The notes under the pieces: model-generated
Databases searched by the model: none
What the model was told of the DNA's origin: nothing
Seen by the model: only the letters and a program-made list of their open reading frames with translations
In this document: positions 1-5,629 of the stretch, one piece after another
Layout of the letters: every line of letters begins with the position of its first letter
How positions within the stretch are numbered: position 1 is the stretch's first letter
Made by a program: the position numbers and the translations under genes
Assembly (NCBI GenBank): GCA_947246775.1
Contig: CAMXTM010000022.1
Location: 1-13,646, forward strand
Source of the DNA: an uncultured Clostridium sp.
Lineage (GTDB): Bacteria > Bacillota > Clostridia > Lachnospirales > Anaerotignaceae
Direction of reading: 5' to 3'
Length of the DNA stretch: 13,646 nt

Positions 1-321
1 TTTTAATACTTCATTACTCTTTTTTAACAATATCATTGCTCCCTGTTCCCATGTGGCACGAAACAAAAATAATACAAAAAATCCTATTGCCATCTGTATA
101 ATTCCTGTCAAAAGCAACAGCCATTTTACAGGAATCTTTTTTAATATATAAAATAGTTCTGTTAATCCAAAATAATTTATGATGTTTTGTGTTAGCTCTA
201 CAAAACTATTCATAAATTGAGATATTTCTTGAGGGTATCCTCTTGAAATTCTTAATAATGTAATCCCTATCACAACAGTAATATAGAGCAAAAACCTATC
301 TGCTTTTTTCATTGTATTCAT
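1..321 (-). CDS. Two-helix membrane protein, third gene of the ECF operon (3' end outside window)
   Basis: The minus strand is open for 107 codons from an ATG at 321-319 to the window edge, so the C-terminus is missing. The ATG overlaps the TGA of the anti-sigma gene (ATGA), which implies translational coupling and operon membership. Two hydrophobic segments are visible, at about residues 10-24 and 67-88 (WLLLLTGIIQMAIGFFVLF). They are separated by about 40 mostly polar residues that include an NSFVELTQNIINYFG stretch. The basic N-terminus (MNTMKKADR) suggests an inside start. I do not recognise a family. Its place after a sigma/anti-sigma pair suggests an accessory membrane component of that signalling unit or a member of its regulon, but this is inference from position only. 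Confidence 0.7.
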   Translation of the reverse strand, partial: MNTMKKADRFLLYITVVIGITLLRISRGYPQEISQFMNSFVELTQNIINYFGLTELFYILKKIPVKWLLLLTGIIQMAIGFFVLFLFRATWEQGAMILLKKSNEVLK

Positions 322-893
322 TTACGCCGTATCCTATCCGCTTGTTTTTTTCTTTTTAATATCACATACTGCACTCCACATACTATGCAAAGCAACAAAA
401 GTAATATACCAAAACTATTTATTAGTGCTTGGTCTGTCCACATTATTATATTTTCTGTTGCTTTTTGAATTGCTTGCCCCTGCTGTGCTATGTTTTGCTC
501 TATTGGTGCAATATTATTTACCCACTGCTTTAAATAAACATTTTTTTCAAAAACTTGTATGATACTTTGTTTATAAAACACGAGTATTGCACCTGTGCCA
601 AATAACACAGTAAAACAACCCCAAATATGCCCTATTATACGGTTTTTAACAAAACTTCTCTGCTCAGTCTGTTCTAATGCTTCTATTTGCATCATAACAT
701 TTATTTCAAAATCTTTTGGTGCTTCATACAATGGCAATTCTTCAAATACTTGCAGCATATTATCATAAAGTAAAAAACTTTCTTTACAACTTGAACATTC
801 TTGTATATGCTGATTTAATTCTTCTGCTTCCTTTTTCGATATTTCACCATCTATATACTTCATAATATATTTTTCCGCATCATAGCATTTCAT
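318..893 (-). CDS. Anti-sigma factor with N-terminal zinc-finger (zf-HC2-like) and two membrane helices
   Basis: This 191-residue protein starts with a zf-HC2-type anti-sigma domain. Cys3 and the motif H29-x3-C33-x2-C36 are the expected zinc ligands. In this family the domain binds and holds an ECF sigma factor at the inner face of the membrane. Hydrophobic helices follow at about 88-107 and 159-178, giving a roughly 50-residue outer loop and a short basic cytoplasmic tail (LKRKKQADRIRRK). The ATG at 893-891 overlaps the TGA of the sigma gene (ATGA), and a GGTGAGG site lies just upstream inside that gene. The sigma partner next door makes the assignment firm. The inducing signal, and whether release is by proteolysis or conformational change, cannot be read from the sequence. 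Confidence 0.88.
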   Translation of the reverse strand: MKCYDAEKYIMKYIDGEISKKEAEELNQHIQECSSCKESFLLYDNMLQVFEELPLYEAPKDFEINVMMQIEALEQTEQRSFVKNRIIGHIWGCFTVLFGTGAILVFYKQSIIQVFEKNVYLKQWVNNIAPIEQNIAQQGQAIQKATENIIMWTDQALINSFGILLLLLCIVCGVQYVILKRKKQADRIRRK

Positions 894-1444
894 ATGCCCT
901 CACCTTTTCCCTTTTCCAAACTTTCTTTCAGCATTTTACGCCCCCTGAATATTCTGTTTTTTACCTTAGACAATGGCTCACCTATTACATCAGCAATTTC
1001 CTGATAGTGTAAACCATGCTGATGATACAAAACAATGGGAATTTTATATAAATCTGGCAACGCTTTTATTGCATATTCCAACTGCTTACTTTGTTCTTTT
1101 TTAATATATTCTTTTTCTGGTGTATCATAGTTTGTCAATTCATATGGCATTTCTTCCATACTAATTGTTTCTTGTTTCCTTTTTCTACGATAATCAATGA
1201 CATGATTTGTACTAATACGAATCAACCATGTAGAAAATTTATATTCTGGCTGATATTTGTCCAAATTTCTATATACTTTAATAAAAATTTCTTGTGCCAA
1301 ATCATTCGCTTCTTCTGCATCATTTACCATACGCAACACAACAGAATATACAAGATTTTTATATCTATTTAATAATTCTGCAAAAGCACTTTGGTTGCCT
1401 GCTACAGATTGCTTTACCAATTCGTAATCTTCTACATTTTTCAA
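890..1444 (-). CDS. ECF-type RNA polymerase sigma factor (sigma-70 family)
   Basis: The 184-residue protein has the two domains of an ECF sigma factor and no others. Region 2 (about 22-91) contains the core-binding and -10-reading helices, with LAQEIFIKVYRNLDKY and FSTWLIRISTNHVIDYRRKRK as hallmarks. Region 4 (about 118-176), with ALPDLYKIPIVLYH and HYQEIADVIGEPLSKVKNRI, is the -35-reading helix-turn-helix. The start is TTG at 1444-1442. No in-frame ATG lies near it, and an AGAGAGG site sits about 8 bases upstream, so this start is well supported. It directs polymerase to its own promoters and is presumably held inactive by the anti-sigma factor encoded just downstream. No convincing autoregulated ECF promoter was found in the leader (1445-1572). 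Confidence 0.95.
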   Translation of the reverse strand: MKNVEDYELVKQSVAGNQSAFAELLNRYKNLVYSVVLRMVNDAEEANDLAQEIFIKVYRNLDKYQPEYKFSTWLIRISTNHVIDYRRKRKQETISMEEMPYELTNYDTPEKEYIKKEQSKQLEYAIKALPDLYKIPIVLYHQHGLHYQEIADVIGEPLSKVKNRIFRGRKMLKESLEKGKGEGI

Positions 1445-1572
1445 TTCTATTTCCTCTCTCTAAACACACCACATTGTTACACTGCATATCGCTACTATAA
1501 AATACGAAAAAATATGATATTTGTCTTATATAATGCTTTTACTTTGTTCCCTATTCTATCATAAAATTAAAT

Positions 1573-1605
1573 AAAAAAAAAGTACATCTCACTTGATATA
1601 CTTTT
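1573..1605 (-). terminator. Rho-independent terminator ending the XRE cluster
   Basis: Read on the minus strand, AAAAGTATATC (1605-1595) pairs with GATGTACTTTT (1588-1578) around a 6-base loop. The stem is 11 bp with one G-U pair and is followed by a run of T. It lies 15 bases past the stop codon of the last XRE gene and separates that cluster from the sigma-factor operon. Confidence 0.8.
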
Positions 1606-1620
1606 CTTTCACATTATGAA

Positions 1621-1968
1621 CTAATCATCAATACAATGATAAATTTCTTGTATTAGCTTTTTTGTCATTTTTAAATCCTCAAAGCACATTACATTTAAAC
1701 TATTTCTAAGTGTATTGTAAAATGCATCATCTGTTTCTAAAGAGTGAGAAGCAACTAAAACATCTTCAAACAAATAGTCAAAAGAAATATCAAAAATTTC
1801 TAACATTTTATCAATTTTATCCATACCTACTAATTTTTTACCTTTTTCTATTCTTGTAATATTACTTTGGTCTACATCAATTTTTAAGCCTAAGTCTTCT
1901 TGTTTCCAACCTTTACTTTCTCTTAACATTCGTATTTTATTACCAATCAACTCTTTATCTATCTCCAT
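1621..1968 (-). CDS. XRE-family HTH regulator (fifth and last of cluster)
   Basis: This 115-residue protein has a Cro/CI-type helix-turn-helix at about residues 8-67. The core is WKQEDLGLKIDVDQSNITRI, followed by EKGKK and the usual FDISFDYLF ending. About 48 further residues (SHSLETDDAFYNTLRNSL and on) form a tail of unknown role, possibly for dimerization or ligand binding. It starts 2 bases after the stop of the previous gene, and its AGGAG site overlaps that stop, so the two are probably translated from one message. XRE proteins of this size usually act as dimeric repressors. No target can be assigned. Confidence 0.88.
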   Translation of the reverse strand: MEIDKELIGNKIRMLRESKGWKQEDLGLKIDVDQSNITRIEKGKKLVGMDKIDKMLEIFDISFDYLFEDVLVASHSLETDDAFYNTLRNSLNVMCFEDLKMTKKLIQEIYHCIDD

Positions 1969-1970
1969 TT

Positions 1971-2312
1971 TTAACTCCTGCTTTCATTGATAATATTGAC
2001 AACATTTAACAAAGATTTTTTCTGATTTTCATTTAAATTAAGAGATTTAACATAGCAAAGTATTTCTTGTATTTCTATATTTTTAAGAATAGCTTTATTA
2101 TTTGAATACTCACCTAAACATTCTCCTAATGTTAAATGAAAAGCATTTAATATTTTAATGATGGTTAAAACAGAAGGTCTGGCAACACCTCTTTCAATAC
2201 TACCTAAATATTTATAACCAATTCCAACCTTTTCAGCAAATACTTCTTGAGAATATCCTAATTTTTGCCTATAAAAATTAATGTTCTTTGAAAAATTTAC
2301 ATAATCGAACAT
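1971..2312 (-). CDS. XRE-family HTH regulator (fourth of cluster)
   Basis: This 113-residue protein carries an HTH at about residues 9-66, with SQEVFAEKVGIGYKYLGSIE as the turn and recognition region and ARPSVLTIIKILNAFHLTLGE behind it. The remaining 45 residues (KNIEIQEILCYVKSLNL to the end) look helical and may form the dimer interface. AGGAGG sits 5 bases before the ATG. In the 52-base gap upstream is a small palindrome, AATGA-4-TCATT (2327-2340), a weak operator candidate. The sequence is clearly different from the other four cluster members, so this is not a recent duplicate. Confidence 0.88.
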   Translation of the reverse strand: MFDYVNFSKNINFYRQKLGYSQEVFAEKVGIGYKYLGSIERGVARPSVLTIIKILNAFHLTLGECLGEYSNNKAILKNIEIQEILCYVKSLNLNENQKKSLLNVVNIINESRS

Positions 2313-2364
2313 AAAAATCCTCCTATAAATGATATTTCATTACGATTATTCCAAAATAAATAAA

Positions 2365-2679
2365 TTACAAATTATATTTACCTTTTAAATAATTTAAAAA
2401 ATTTTCTAGTTCTTCATTTGCTTTTTCTGGTAAATTGCTAAAGTAAATTATTTTAGGTTTTATATCATTCGTAGGTAAAGGAATTTTTGCAACACCAAGC
2501 AAATAATCTAATGATACATTAAAATATTTTGCTATTTTTATTTTCATATTATCATCAGGTGTAATAATATTTCTTTCATACAATGAAATAGAATTTTCCG
2601 AAACAGAAAGTATTTTTGCCAAATCTTTTTGAGTTAATCCTCTTTCTTTTCTAAGTTCACTTAGTCTACTTCCATCCAT
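2365..2679 (-). CDS. XRE-family HTH regulator, SinR/phage-repressor-like (third of cluster)
   Basis: This 104-residue protein opens directly with a textbook Cro/CI HTH (about 5-61): RLSELRKERGLTQKDLAKIL, then SVSENSISLYER and KYFNVSLDYLLG. Of the five cluster members it best fits the consensus. After the HTH, a linker with IPLPTNDIKP leads to a C-terminal helix, KANEELENFLNYLKGKYNL. That kind of tail is common in small clostridial XRE repressors and could mediate oligomerization. The ribosome binding site is AGAGG, 8 bases before the ATG. The gap to the gene upstream is only 24 bases, consistent with co-transcription. Confidence 0.9.
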   Translation of the reverse strand: MDGSRLSELRKERGLTQKDLAKILSVSENSISLYERNIITPDDNMKIKIAKYFNVSLDYLLGVAKIPLPTNDIKPKIIYFSNLPEKANEELENFLNYLKGKYNL

Positions 2680-2703
2680 TTATTTACCTCTAACATACAC
2701 AAA

Positions 2704-2913
2704 CTATTTTTCTCTTATTTCTAAAAGTTCATCAAAAGAACAATCAAAATAGGCACATAATTTTATCATTAAATTAGTATCAATACGTTGAAAATCATCT
2801 CTACAATATCTGTTGAAATTGCCTCGCTGTAAATCTAAATCTTTACATATTTTTGTTTTAGATATATTTTTCTCTTGAAGTAATTCCATAATTCTAATAT
2901 GAATATATTTCAT
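2704..2913 (-). CDS. Minimal XRE/Cro-type HTH protein (second of cluster)
   Basis: At 69 residues this is little more than the DNA-binding domain (about 7-65): IRIMELLQEKNISKTKICKD, then LDLQRGNFNRYCR and KLCAYFDCSFDELLEI. The recognition-helix region is unusual for its Arg-Gly-Asn-Phe-Asn-Arg run. Such minimal Cro-like proteins are common in Clostridia, both free-standing and on mobile elements. GGAGG lies 8 bases upstream of the ATG. The 48-base gap before it contains TATA-like sequence, so an internal promoter is possible but not demonstrable. Confidence 0.85.
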   Translation of the reverse strand: MKYIHIRIMELLQEKNISKTKICKDLDLQRGNFNRYCRDDFQRIDTNLMIKLCAYFDCSFDELLEIREK

Positions 2914-2961
2914 ATTTTTACCTCCAAATTTATATCTATATTATTATCTGTTATAATTATT

Positions 2962-3207
2962 TTAATCTAATAAATCTTCATAGGAAACATTTAAAACTTT
3001 TGAAAATACTTTTAATTCTATATCTGTTACAAATCTTTTACCATCTTCAATTCTTTGTATTGCATTTTTATCTACATCTAGTCCAGCAATCTGTAACATA
3101 TCTGCTAACTTTTTTTGAGAAGTTTTTGGAAAAAGCTGTTTTCTAAACTGTTTTATTTTTGTACCACAAATATTATTTTTTCCAGATGCCGCTTTATTTT
3201 TATACAT
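2962..3207 (-). CDS. Small XRE-family HTH regulator, first gene of cluster
   Basis: This 81-residue protein belongs to a recognisable short clostridial XRE type. It has the pattern ICGTKIKQFRK, then TSQKKLADMLQIAGLDVDKN, then AIQRIEDGKRFVTDIEL, ending in LNVSYEDLLD. The HTH covers about residues 17-79. AAGGAG sits 8 bases before the ATG. It is the promoter-proximal gene, reading away from the palindromic promoter region shared with the plus-strand gene at 3325. It is therefore the most natural candidate for binding that palindrome and autoregulating. That role is inferred from position, as no DNA-binding specificity can be read here. Confidence 0.88.
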   Translation of the reverse strand: MYKNKAASGKNNICGTKIKQFRKQLFPKTSQKKLADMLQIAGLDVDKNAIQRIEDGKRFVTDIELKVFSKVLNVSYEDLLD

Positions 3208-3265
3208 TTTTAATTCTCCTTAATCTTTAAAAAAGAATATTGCTTTTTTAAAAATTATATGATAC

Positions 3266-3298
3266 AGTATATATAAAATTGACATCTTGTAAATGTCA
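3266..3298 (-). promoter_or_regulatory. Divergent promoter region with palindromic operator candidate
   Basis: On the minus strand, TTTACA (3293-3288) and TATACT (3271-3266) with a 16-base spacer form a good sigma-A promoter for the XRE cluster. A perfect palindrome, TGACAT-7-ATGTCA (3280-3298), covers the -35 box. The same palindrome also overlaps a plus-strand TTGACA (3279-3284) facing the 3325 gene, although the matching plus-strand -10 (TAATCT at 3301) is poor and very close to the ribosome binding site. One bound dimer could control both directions. Confidence 0.55.
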
Positions 3299-3324
3299 TT
3301 TAATCTTTTAACAAGGAGATATAT

Positions 3325-3549
3325 ATGAAGAAAAACAAAAAAAAGAACTTTGACGATATTTGCAAAGCAATTGCATTAAAACATGGTGTGTCTGTAGAAG
3401 AGGTCAAAAGAGATATGCAAGCAGCAATTAACGATTCTTTTCAAAATCCCACACCACAACAAAAAGCATTTCAAGACAGCATTGACAGAAAAGCAGAAAT
3501 TCCTACACCAGAAGAACTTATCTATTTTATAACAAAAAACATAAAATAA
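3325..3549 (+). CDS. Small protein with Spo0A C-terminal-like helical segment
   Basis: This 74-residue protein has AAGGAG six bases before its ATG. After a very basic start (MKKNKKKN) comes DDICKAIALKHGVSVEEVKRDMQAAINDSF at residues 10-39. This resembles the part of the Spo0A DNA-binding domain around IAKKFNTTPSRVERAIRHAI, and small clostridial proteins of this shape are often annotated as Spo0A-C-domain proteins. The rest (NPTPQQKAF and IPTPEELIYFI) is not part of Spo0A. The phosphoacceptor receiver domain is absent. It is the only clear plus-strand gene and diverges from the five-regulator cluster. A DNA-binding or regulator-partner role is plausible but unproven; the Spo0A likeness is from recalled family sequence, not a search. 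Confidence 0.75.
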   Translation: MKKNKKKNFDDICKAIALKHGVSVEEVKRDMQAAINDSFQNPTPQQKAFQDSIDRKAEIPTPEELIYFITKNIK

Positions 3550-3550
3550 C

Positions 3551-3587
3551 AAAAAAAGACCTTGAGAACCTCTCTCAAAGTCTTTTT
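3551..3587. terminator. Bidirectional terminator between converging genes
   Basis: The arms AAAAAGAC-C-TTGAGA (3553-3567) and TCTCAA-A-GTCTTTTT (3573-3587) pair with a single C/A mismatch around a 5-base loop. T runs follow on both strands, so it can end the 74-residue gene on the plus strand and ribonuclease Z on the minus strand. Confidence 0.85.
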
Positions 3588-3590
3588 CTT

Positions 3591-4502
3591 TTATTCTTCA
3601 AAGGCAATAGAAATTGTTTTTCTATCTTCCCCCAAAACTGTTTTCTCAAATATCTTTGTAGCATTTTCTAAATATAATTCTGGTTCTAAAAGCGATGGAC
3701 TAAAATGTGTTAGCCACAACTGCTGTACTTCCGCCTGCTTTGCCAATCTTGCTGCCTCTGAAAACAACATATGTTTTTTTTGAATCGCTTTTTGTTTTTT
3801 TTCTTCCTCACCATACATTCCCTCACAAATAAACAAATCTACTTTTTTTGCAAAAGGAATTAGTCTATCAACTGGTCTACTATCTGTACAATACACTACA
3901 GAAATACCTTTTCTTTCTGCTCCCATTACCATATCACTTGTATATTCTTTTCCCTCATAATAGGCAATACCCTCTTTTTGCAGTTTTGACCAGATTACTT
4001 TAGGAATATTTTGTTGCAATGCCCTTTCTGGGTCAAATTTTCCTTTTCTTGGTACATCAATGCGATAGGCATAACATTTTACCATATGGTCAGCCAATGT
4101 ATAAGATATGCGAAAATCATTTACTTCAATTACATTAGGTGTATCCTCTTTTAGTTCTATATATTTCAAAGGATATGGCAACTCTGGTGCAATTCTTCTT
4201 AGTCCCTCCACAACATATTGTAATCCTGCCCCTCCTATCAATGTTAAAGGCTCTGTACGTCCTGCATTTCCTATTGCCAAAAGCATACCTGGCAGCCCTG
4301 ATATATGGTCAGCATGAAAATGTGTAAAACAAATCACATCTACTGCCTTAAATCCCCAGCCTAACAATTTCATTGTTACCTGTGTTCCCTCACCACAATC
4401 TATCAAAAGCAATCGACCATTTAATCTTGCTAACATAGATGTTAAAAAACGGTCAGGCATAGGCATCATGCCCCCTGTCCCTAATAAACAAATATCTAAC
4501 AT
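3591..4502 (-). CDS. rnz: Ribonuclease Z (tRNA 3'-processing endonuclease)
   Basis: This 303-residue metallo-beta-lactamase-fold enzyme cuts the 3' trailer from tRNA precursors in the cytoplasm. The zinc-site motif THFHADH (residues 60-66) supplies His61, His63, Asp65 and His66. His139 (LADH), Asp207 (YCTDSRP) and His266 (LTHFSPS) complete the site, and the conserved KKHMLFSEAA carries the family's extra histidine at 244. The opening ICLLGTGGMMPMPDR is typical of RNase Z, and the length is normal. The start has AAGGAG about 11 bases upstream. It is a single-gene unit between two terminators. An extended -10 (TGGTAAAAT, minus strand, near 4533-4541) could be its promoter, though it overlaps the end of the preceding terminator region. 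Confidence 0.93.
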   Translation of the reverse strand: MLDICLLGTGGMMPMPDRFLTSMLARLNGRLLLIDCGEGTQVTMKLLGWGFKAVDVICFTHFHADHISGLPGMLLAIGNAGRTEPLTLIGGAGLQYVVEGLRRIAPELPYPLKYIELKEDTPNVIEVNDFRISYTLADHMVKCYAYRIDVPRKGKFDPERALQQNIPKVIWSKLQKEGIAYYEGKEYTSDMVMGAERKGISVVYCTDSRPVDRLIPFAKKVDLFICEGMYGEEEKKQKAIQKKHMLFSEAARLAKQAEVQQLWLTHFSPSLLEPELYLENATKIFEKTVLGEDRKTISIAFEE

Positions 4503-4543
4503 AATACTTTTTTCTCCTTTTCTATTTTGTCCATTTTACCACA

Positions 4544-4579
4544 AAAATAAAAAGCAGGCTACCTATTCACCTGCTTTTA
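4544..4579 (-). terminator. Terminator after the VanW-domain gene
   Basis: On the minus strand, AAAAGCAGG (4578-4570) pairs with CCTGCTTTT (4558-4550) across an 11-base loop and is followed by TATTTTT. The 9-bp stem lies just beyond the VanW-gene stop codon. Confidence 0.85.
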
Positions 4580-4589
4580 TGCCTTTCAT

Positions 4590-5369
4590 TTAACTGCCAT
4601 ATCTACTTGTTGCTGTATAATCTACTGTACCATTTTCTCTTGTTCTTTTTAATACATATGCTCCATCTGCTTGATGAATCACATCTATTTTAATATTTCC
4701 TATGTTTGGATTTTCTGGTGCTAAAAATCTAACCTTTATTACGCCATTTTTCATAGTAGATTCTATCTTTACAGGAACAGTTAAATCATTCCTAAATTTA
4801 AAATCAATGCTGCCCCATGATGCTGTAGCATCTCTACCTTTCGCCATATAAGCTACAGGCAAAGAGTGGTTTCTTCTTTCTGTAATCGTCATACCAGAAT
4901 ACAATGCTGCTTGATATAACGTAGATGATATTTGACAAATTCCTCCGCCTATTCCTGTAGCTGTTTTTCCATTGGAATAAATACCTGCTTCTTTATAGTC
5001 TCTACCATTATGACTATTTTTTAATATGACATTATTATAAGAAAAACTATCTCCTGGTTGTAATATAATACCATTGATAGAATCTGATGCTAAATGCATA
5101 TTATAATTTCTGTTAATAGAATCTGCCCCTGTATATTTTGTTGTATAAGATGCTATGTCAAAATCAAAATTTAATTCTTTTGGTTGCTCTGGTTCTTCTG
5201 GTTCTGGTACTACTTCTGGTTCTGGTTCTTCTATTATAATAAATGGTTCTTCTTCTGCTACACTATTTTCTGACACAATTGGTACTGTACTATTTTCTGT
5301 TGCATCTACTATTGGTGTATTTCCTACTACCATTGTTAACACCAATAAATCCGCTACTGATTTTATCAT
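4590..5369 (-). CDS. VanW-domain cell-wall protein
   Basis: This 259-residue protein has a hydrophobic N-terminal stretch (about 7-16, weak as a signal peptide), then an acidic proline-rich stalk (EEPEPEVVPEPEEPEQPKE, about 47-65), then a VanW domain (about 75-205). Domain hallmarks are NYNMHLAS, LQPGDSFSYN, the invariant TGIGGGICQISSTLYQAAL around Cys145, RRNHSLPVAYM with His168, and WGSIDFKFRND. VanW was named from vancomycin-resistance clusters, but most copies lie elsewhere. VanW domains in Clostridioides difficile have been reported to act as non-canonical L,D-transpeptidases, which would make Cys145 a candidate nucleophile; here that is inference. AGGAGG lies 10 bases before the ATG. 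It has its own promoter and terminator, so it is probably monocistronic. No van resistance genes are nearby. Confidence 0.9.
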   Translation of the reverse strand: MIKSVADLLVLTMVVGNTPIVDATENSTVPIVSENSVAEEEPFIIIEEPEPEVVPEPEEPEQPKELNFDFDIASYTTKYTGADSINRNYNMHLASDSINGIILQPGDSFSYNNVILKNSHNGRDYKEAGIYSNGKTATGIGGGICQISSTLYQAALYSGMTITERRNHSLPVAYMAKGRDATASWGSIDFKFRNDLTVPVKIESTMKNGVIKVRFLAPENPNIGNIKIDVIHQADGAYVLKRTRENGTVDYTATSRYGS

Positions 5370-5416
5370 ATATGTATTTCCTCCTAATTTTTTCTATATT
5401 GCACCCACGCTCTTTT

Positions 5417-5445
5417 ATTATAACTGTTTTATGTCATCTATGCAA
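5417..5445 (-). promoter_or_regulatory. Sigma-A promoter for the VanW-domain gene
   Basis: On the minus strand a perfect TATAAT (5422-5417) follows TTGCAT (5445-5440) with a 17-base spacer. The predicted start near 5409 leaves a leader of about 40 bases before the ATG. A further TTGACA upstream (near 5472-5467) has no good -10. Confidence 0.6.
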
Positions 5446-5494
5446 TATTTTCCACATTCCACATTATGTCAAAAAAGGTATTTTAATTTTCGTA

Positions 5495-5546
5495 ATTTCT
5501 ACTTTTTTTAATAAAGATTTATTGTTTTTGGTTTCAAAGTAGAAAT
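5495..5546. repeat. 11-bp perfect inverted repeat with 30-base loop
   Basis: ATTTCTACTTT (5495-5505) and AAAGTAGAAAT (5536-5546) are exact inverted copies in the gap between the chemoreceptor gene and the VanW gene, upstream of the VanW promoter. No T run follows on the minus strand, so it is not an obvious terminator. It could be an operator or a structured RNA end; function unknown. Confidence 0.5.
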
Positions 5547-5577
5547 ATTATAGTAAAACAAAAATATTTATATGCTT

Positions 5578-5616
5578 AAAAAAATGGAAGTAAACTAATA
5601 CAATACTTCTATTTTT
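5578..5616 (-). terminator. Terminator of the BMP lipoprotein-chemoreceptor operon
   Basis: On the minus strand, AAAAATAGAAGTA (5616-5604) pairs with TACTTCCATTTTT (5592-5580) with one mismatch, around an 11-base loop, ending in a T run. It lies 13 bases past the chemoreceptor stop codon. Confidence 0.75.
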
Positions 5617-5629
5617 ATTTTAAACGATA

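Noticed and set aside
1621-3549. Toxin-antitoxin module hidden among the small XRE genes.
   Set aside because: None of the neighbours looks like a toxin, and all five small minus-strand genes are HTH proteins.
1621-3587. Prophage or integrative-element immunity region.
   Set aside because: No integrase, excisionase, replication gene or attachment repeat is visible in the window; kept only as an alternative origin for the cluster.
4590-5369. Vancomycin-resistance gene cluster because of the VanW domain.
   Set aside because: No vanHAX, vanRS or other van genes are nearby, and VanW domains are widespread in Clostridia outside resistance loci.
5495-5546. ATTTCTAC...GTAGAAAT recalls the stem of Cas12a CRISPR repeats.
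   Set aside because: There is one copy only, the loop is 30 bases rather than a few, and no spacers or cas genes are present.
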